DNA of 45,768 nt. It comes from Treponema sp. (GTDB lineage: Bacteria; Spirochaetota; Spirochaetia; Treponematales; Breznakiellaceae). The notes beneath the pieces were generated by a model. The model searched no databases. It saw only the letters and a program-made list of their open reading frames with translations, and was not told the DNA's origin. Below, in pieces: positions 41,676 to 45,768 of this stretch. Location of the stretch: NCBI GenBank assembly GCA_031267685.1, contig JAIRYV010000034.1, positions 1 through 45,768 on the forward strand, written 5' to 3'. The first letter of the stretch is position 1. Each line of letters starts with the position of its first letter. Both the position numbers and the translations under genes were made by a program.

Positions 41676-44480
41676 ATGCCGCTATCGTGGAATGAAATAA
41701 AAGCCAGAGCTGCCGCCCTTGTTCTTGAATGGAAGGACAGCCAGTCGGTGCAGGAGAAGGCCGAGGCCCAGACCTTTGAAACCGAATTTCTCAAGATTTT
41801 TGGAGTAGACCGGAAGAAGGTTGCTCTCTTTGAACAGGAAGTCCGTTTCGGAGGTGATGGGGGCAGTTTATTTGACGAGCCTGTAGGAGGAGGCAGACGG
41901 GGTTACATCGATCTTTTCTGGAAGGGCAAAATCATCATTGAGATGAAAACCCCCGGCAAGGATTTGGATAAAGCCTATGAACAGGCAAAAGCCTACGCCT
42001 TAGCCCTGCCGCAAAAAGACATCCCCAAAGGGATACTCACCTGCGACTTTTTGCACTTTCAATACTACGATTTGGAAGACAACGCCAAATGTTATGCTTT
42101 CTGTCTTGACGAATTGCCCGCGTATGTCGAGTTGTTCGGCTATCTGGCAGGTTACAAAGAGGTTGACCCTTACAAGCACTGGGACCCCGTCAATATACAG
42201 GCTGCCGAAACAATGGGCCGGCTTCACGACCGGCTCAAGGAAATCGGCTATACCGGACACCGCCTTGAGCTATATCTCGTGCGGCTTTTGTTTTTACTCT
42301 TTGCCGATGATACCGGCATATTCGAGCCGCCCAATCTCTTTAACCGGTATATCATGGAACGCACTGGCGAGGACGGCAGCGACCTTGCCCTTCATCTACA
42401 AAAGATATTTGAAACCCTCAACACGCCCAAAGAAGGCCGCCTCAAAACCATTGACGAGCAGTTGAACCAGTTTCCCTATATCAATGGCCGCCTTTTTGCG
42501 GAACCCTTGGTAATCGCCGATTTTGACCACGCTATGCGGGATACGCTTATCGCGTGTTGCGCCCTTGACTGGAGCAAAATATCCCCGGCTATTTTCGGCG
42601 CTATGTTCCAAAGCGTGATGAATGACGAGGAACGCCACGACATCGGGGCGCATTATACCAGCGAGCAGAACATATTAAAGCTGATATACCCGCTATTTCT
42701 TGACGGCCTCCGAGAGGAATTCGACAAAATAAAAACCCTGTCTCCGGCATTGCGGAAAGAACGGCTGTCGGTGTTTCACGACAAAATCGCTTCCCTCAAG
42801 TTTCTCGATCCCGCGTGTGGCTGCGGTAACTTTCTGGTAATCAGCTACCGAGAACTGCGCCTGCTGGAACTTGAGATATTGGAACTCCTCTTGGGAAGTG
42901 AAAAAGTCCTTGATATACACAACGAAATAAAAGTCAACGTCAACCAGTTCTACGGCATCGAGATAGAGGAGTTTCCCGCGCAAATAGCTCAGGTCGCCAT
43001 GTGGCTCACGGACCATCAGATGAATATGCGGGTGTCGGAAGTCTTTGGGACGTATTTTGTCCGCATCCCCTTGACCGCCGCCGCCTCGATTCACCGCGCC
43101 AATTCGCTGACGACCGATTGGGAAAGCGTTGTGCCGAAAAATGAATTGTCGTATATTTTAGGCAATCCGCCGTTCTTGGGGGCGCGGATTATGAATAAAG
43201 CGCAGAAAAATGAAGTTATTCAGATTTTTGATAACACGAAGGACTGTGCCAACCTCGATTATGTTACCTGCTGGTATAAGAAAGCGGCGGAATATATGAA
43301 AGATACGGGCATCGAAACCGCCTTTGTATCAACAAACAGCATTTGTCAGGGCGAGCAGGTTCCTGTTTTATGGCCCTTGTTGATAAATAAATACGGACTC
43401 AAAATCAATTTTGCCCATCAGACTTTTAAATGGAGCAATGAAGCGCGGGGAAAAGCCGCCGTTTATTGCGTGATTATCGGATTTTCGCTATCCGGGAGAA
43501 ACAGCAAGATGCTCTATCATTACGCCGATGTTACCGCGGAACCGACAGAGACAAAGGCGAATCAGATAAACGCATATTTGATTGATGCGCCGCTTGTTTT
43601 TATTCAAAAGCGCAATACGCCGTTATGCGATGTTTCAGAGATGGTATTCGGCAGTATGCCGAATGACGGTGGTAATTTTCTACTGGCCGAAGAAGAAAAA
43701 AAAGAAATGCTCGAAAAAGAACCCGGTATAAAAGAACTGATACGGCCATTTTTGGGTGCGGATGAGTTTATAAATAATATTCCAAGATACTGTATATGGC
43801 TAAAAGATGTCTCTCCGGCGAAATATCAAAAATCAAAAGAATTACAGCGGAGGATAGCGGAAGTTAAAAAACTCAGGGCGAACAGTGCTCGTGAAGCGAC
43901 GCGAAAACTAGCGGATTTCCCTACGCTTTTCGGCGAGATACGGCAACCTGAAACGAATTACCTAATTATACCAAGGGTGTCGTCTGAAAAAAGAAAATAT
44001 ATCCCCATTGGTTTTTTTACGGCGGACATAATAGCTGGCGATACGACGCTTATAATCCCGAATGCGACGCTCTACGAATTTGGCGTGATAACGTCTACTA
44101 TGCATATGGCGTGGGTGCGCTATGTTTGTGGGAGATTAAAGAGCGATTACCGCTACTCCGCTTCCATTATCTATAATAATTTCCCTTGGGCTAGTCCCAC
44201 GGATAAACAGAGGATAGCCATTGAAACAGCGGCGCAAGGGGTATTGGAGGCGCGGCGATTATACCCTGACGCTTCTCTAGCCGAACTGTATAATACCTCT
44301 GCGATTCCCCCTGAACTATTGAAAGCGCATCAGAAACTAGACAAGGTGGTTGAATCTGCCTATGGTCGCTCCTTCGATGACGATAGCCAGCGGGTAGCGT
44401 ATTTGTTTGAGCTATACCAAAAGCTCTACGGTGAATTGTTTACGGCTACGAAAAAGCGCGGCAAAGGGAGGAAGGTGTGA
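41676..44480 (+). CDS. MmeI-type (Type IIL) restriction-modification enzyme
   Basis: A single 934-aa chain combining cutting and methylation. The N-terminal nuclease has GYIDLFWKGKIIIEMK (D..ExK, residues about 77-93). A helical linker follows, then motif I FLDPACGCGNFLVISYREL near 378 and motif IV GNPPF near 498. The target-recognition domain comes next (PLCDVSEMVFGSMPNDGGNFL) and a C-terminal helical part (FPWASPTDKQRIAIE). This order is that of MmeI, where the enzyme methylates one strand and cuts about 20 bp away. All key residues look intact. The target sequence cannot be read by eye. It lies next to recQ and an integron cassette boundary. Confidence 0.93.
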   Translation: MPLSWNEIKARAAALVLEWKDSQSVQEKAEAQTFETEFLKIFGVDRKKVALFEQEVRFGGDGGSLFDEPVGGGRRGYIDLFWKGKIIIEMKTPGKDLDKAYEQAKAYALALPQKDIPKGILTCDFLHFQYYDLEDNAKCYAFCLDELPAYVELFGYLAGYKEVDPYKHWDPVNIQAAETMGRLHDRLKEIGYTGHRLELYLVRLLFLLFADDTGIFEPPNLFNRYIMERTGEDGSDLALHLQKIFETLNTPKEGRLKTIDEQLNQFPYINGRLFAEPLVIADFDHAMRDTLIACCALDWSKISPAIFGAMFQSVMNDEERHDIGAHYTSEQNILKLIYPLFLDGLREEFDKIKTLSPALRKERLSVFHDKIASLKFLDPACGCGNFLVISYRELRLLELEILELLLGSEKVLDIHNEIKVNVNQFYGIEIEEFPAQIAQVAMWLTDHQMNMRVSEVFGTYFVRIPLTAAASIHRANSLTTDWESVVPKNELSYILGNPPFLGARIMNKAQKNEVIQIFDNTKDCANLDYVTCWYKKAAEYMKDTGIETAFVSTNSICQGEQVPVLWPLLINKYGLKINFAHQTFKWSNEARGKAAVYCVIIGFSLSGRNSKMLYHYADVTAEPTETKANQINAYLIDAPLVFIQKRNTPLCDVSEMVFGSMPNDGGNFLLAEEEKKEMLEKEPGIKELIRPFLGADEFINNIPRYCIWLKDVSPAKYQKSKELQRRIAEVKKLRANSAREATRKLADFPTLFGEIRQPETNYLIIPRVSSEKRKYIPIGFFTADIIAGDTTLIIPNATLYEFGVITSTMHMAWVRYVCGRLKSDYRYSASIIYNNFPWASPTDKQRIAIETAAQGVLEARRLYPDASLAELYNTSAIPPELLKAHQKLDKVVESAYGRSFDDDSQRVAYLFELYQKLYGELFTATKKRGKGRKV

Positions 44481-44528
44481 TAAATGCGATAAAAATGCGC
44501 CTTTTTGCATTGATGGCGGGGGTTGACC

Positions 44529-44535
44529 GTTAGGC
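44529..44535 (+). other. Integron-type core site, left boundary of cassette 1
   Basis: GTTAGGC fits the GTTRRRY consensus cut after the G. Its reverse complement GCCTAAC is exactly the first core of the attC at 45647, as expected when a cassette is inserted linearly. No attC hairpin precedes it, so this end may be a secondary insertion site or an attI-like point. Confidence 0.65.
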
Positions 44536-44664
44536 GGGATGGGTTTATGATGGTGGCGTGGCTTGGATTAGGAGAAAAGTTTCGTCTATAGCGTAGTTAT
44601 GTGAAATGGGGGGCTAAATTGGTTGGAAAATTTAATGGAATAAAAAATTTTTTGGTAAAAGGAC

Positions 44665-44693
44665 TTGACAAAACAAAAGTTATGTTGTAACTC
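44665..44693 (+). promoter_or_regulatory. Promoter inside cassette 1
   Basis: TTGACA (44665-44670), 17-base spacer, TAACTC (44688-44693), 25 bases before the lipoprotein ATG. Most cassettes lack their own promoter. Confidence 0.6.
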
Positions 44694-44717
44694 TGGTTTA
44701 TAAACATTGGAGGTTTT

Positions 44718-45320
44718 ATGAAAAAGACATTATGCTCAATTATTCTCATTATTACTGTTTTTTGTGGTTGTTTAAGTACTCCTGTATATACAGGACAAGA
44801 TAGAAACGATACAGGGCATTCATTCCAAGTTGGGCAATTTTCAATACCAACAAATGCAGAACTCTTAGAGAGTACCGAATTTAAAGATAATGGTATAACT
44901 TATATGCTTGAACAGAGATACAGGTTACAATCAGGGCAAATTATGTATGCATATTACGATATTGAAGGAAGCAATAGTGTTACAATACAAAGAATGGAAG
45001 AAAATCCGTTATTAACAATTGGGACAGATGTAAACATTCCGGGTATGCCTGGTTACAGGGAGTTTAATTTTGGTGCCGATAGTAGAAAACTTGTTCAATT
45101 TATGAAATTATTCAAACTTGGACAACGTAATTATCGTAGAGAAGTTGAGACGCCTTCTTTAAGTGACCGTGTTTTTTCAAAAGTTACTGCAAGTCATAGA
45201 AGTGATTTTAAATTATTACTCGATTTATATGATGAAACATGGGTTTTAGAACATTTAGAAATGGATGGAAATAGAGTAGTGTATTCAAATACGACGGCAT
45301 TTTTTCATACAAATAGATAG
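44718..45320 (+). CDS. Cassette-borne lipoprotein of unknown function
   Basis: 200 aa. Signal peptide MKKTLCSIILIITVFCGC with a lipobox ending FCGC, so it is lipid-anchored in the envelope. The mature part is beta-rich with no family I know (FSIPTNAELLESTEFKDNG, YYDIEGSNSVTIQRMEENP). GGAGG lies 6 bases before the ATG. Strongly AT-rich compared with the chromosome, in line with foreign origin. First ORF of the integron cassette. Confidence 0.8.
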   Translation: MKKTLCSIILIITVFCGCLSTPVYTGQDRNDTGHSFQVGQFSIPTNAELLESTEFKDNGITYMLEQRYRLQSGQIMYAYYDIEGSNSVTIQRMEENPLLTIGTDVNIPGMPGYREFNFGADSRKLVQFMKLFKLGQRNYRREVETPSLSDRVFSKVTASHRSDFKLLLDLYDETWVLEHLEMDGNRVVYSNTTAFFHTNR

Positions 45321-45385
45321 ATATATCGACTAATAATTTTAGAAAATTTATGTGATAAATCACATAGAAAATGTAGGAGGCTAAC

Positions 45386-45622
45386 ATGGAAAATATAGAA
45401 GATATGAAATTTCTTACTCGTGAATTGGCAATAATGATGCTAAGAACTTGGGCTAAGGAACACGGAAAAAAACCAACGCAAGAAGAACTTGAAGATTGTA
45501 TTGAGGTACGTTGGGAAGAAGATGGCAGATGGATGGCAAGTAACATGGATGGGTTTATAGATAATCTACCCGCAGGTGCATATTATGGCATAATTAATTA
45601 TCTTGAGGATATTGATGAATAA
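45386..45622 (+). CDS. Cassette-borne 78-aa protein
   Basis: Acidic small protein (MENIEDMKFLTRELAIMML, then WAKEHGKKPTQEELEDCIE) ending DLPAG-like NLPAGAYYGIINYLEDIDE. No recognised family or membrane segment; Trp- and Met-rich. TAGGAGG lies 5 bases before the ATG. It lies 65 bases after the lipoprotein stop and 24 bases before the attC, the classic place of a cassette ORF. Confidence 0.75.
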   Translation: MENIEDMKFLTRELAIMMLRTWAKEHGKKPTQEELEDCIEVRWEEDGRWMASNMDGFIDNLPAGAYYGIINYLEDIDE

Positions 45623-45646
45623 ATAATGGGGTACGCTCCCCACTTC

Positions 45647-45733
45647 GCCTAACGGCACGCGGGGTATACGCAGTACCGTGTAGGCGTGCGCAAGCGCACG
45701 GTGGAGCGGTATTGCGTGTACCCCGTGTTATGC
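45647..45733 (+). other. attC recombination site (87 bp)
   Basis: R'' core GCCTAAC (45647-45653) and R' core GTTATGC (45727-45733) flank a near-perfect hairpin. CGGGGTAyACGCArTACCG (45660-45678) pairs with 45707-45725 through two wobble positions. Unpaired spacers TGTAGG and GTGGAG follow, and then the terminal stem CGTGCGC-aa-GCGCACG (45685-45700). Extra bases GGCAC on one side give extrahelical asymmetry. Cores, central spacers and variable terminal stem are the defining parts of an attC. R' GTTATGC deviates from GTTRRRY at one base. Confidence 0.85.
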
Positions 45734-45754
45734 GAAGTCCGCGGAGCGGGCGCA

Positions 45755-45768
45755 GCATAACACGGGCG
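45755..45768 (+). other. Start of the next attC (cut by window end)
   Basis: GCATAACACGGG mirrors the GTTATGC core of the previous site exactly, as the R'' of the following cassette should. The space between 45734 and 45754 is too short for a gene, so cassette 2 would be ORF-less, or this is a simple 12-bp inverted repeat. Confidence 0.5.

Noticed and set aside
44460-44529. A second attC upstream of GTTAGGC
   Set aside because: No long imperfect hairpin or RYYYAAC core in the right place; only short ATGC/GCAT pairings.
1-45768. tRNA or rRNA genes
   Set aside because: No GGTTCRANTCC-type loop in a cloverleaf context and no rRNA-like stretch in the intergenic regions.

Overview
The window looks like a spirochaete chromosome, most likely Treponema of the host-associated (termite-gut or oral) type. 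The signs are a long TPR protein resembling the spirochaetal periplasmic flagellar collar protein FlcA, a ThrRS without a TGS domain, several spirochaete-style lipoproteins and orphan families, Shine-Dalgarno starts with strong TTGACA promoters, mid GC content with AT-rich islands, and an integron-type attC site (chromosomal integrons are known in Treponema denticola). I see no rRNA, tRNA, CRISPR array or transposase.

Layout. 1-3500: 3' part of an Eco57I-type restriction-modification gene, then debris of a CoiA-like gene. 3560-10030: two divergent paralogues of an unknown 221-aa family, a larE-larB pair behind a leader with a terminator, a 12-TPR lipoprotein and a dead amino-acid-binding-protein gene. 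10467-13110: AT-rich minus-strand cluster holding a small membrane protein, a 38-codon ORF, a methionine aminopeptidase, a broken ORF and an LCM-type methyltransferase. 13855-16054: divergent PAP2-like and DUF4105 membrane genes. 16391-17142: a 21-bp satellite running into a heptad-repeat gene. 17212-17965: ABC sugar transporter debris. 18158-26604: housekeeping genes (DUF4867, acyltransferase, pepT, ychF, rsgA, thrS). 26794-30502: dead VOC gene, another 21-bp array, and a LacI-domain histidine kinase divergent from its NarL-type regulator. 30559-38228: flcA-like gene, truncated carbohydrate-module protein, SGNH hydrolase, frameshifted YheO-like regulator, DUF58-MoxR pair. 38334-44480: Hpt, HD-GYP regulator, recQ and an MmeI-type restriction-modification enzyme. 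44529-45768: an integron cassette with two ORFs and a complete attC, followed by the start of another cassette.

The two most striking patterns are these. First, four unrelated tandem arrays all have exactly 21-bp units (seven codons, or two helical turns). Three are built on dyad-symmetric units, three lie upstream of promoters, and one continues in phase into a coiled-coil gene. Second, core-site complementarity at the right end (GTTAGGC/GCCTAAC and GTTATGC/GCATAAC) marks integron cassette boundaries. The window also carries many recent pseudogenes, several of which keep both ends and have lost the middle, so gene decay by internal deletion seems active here.
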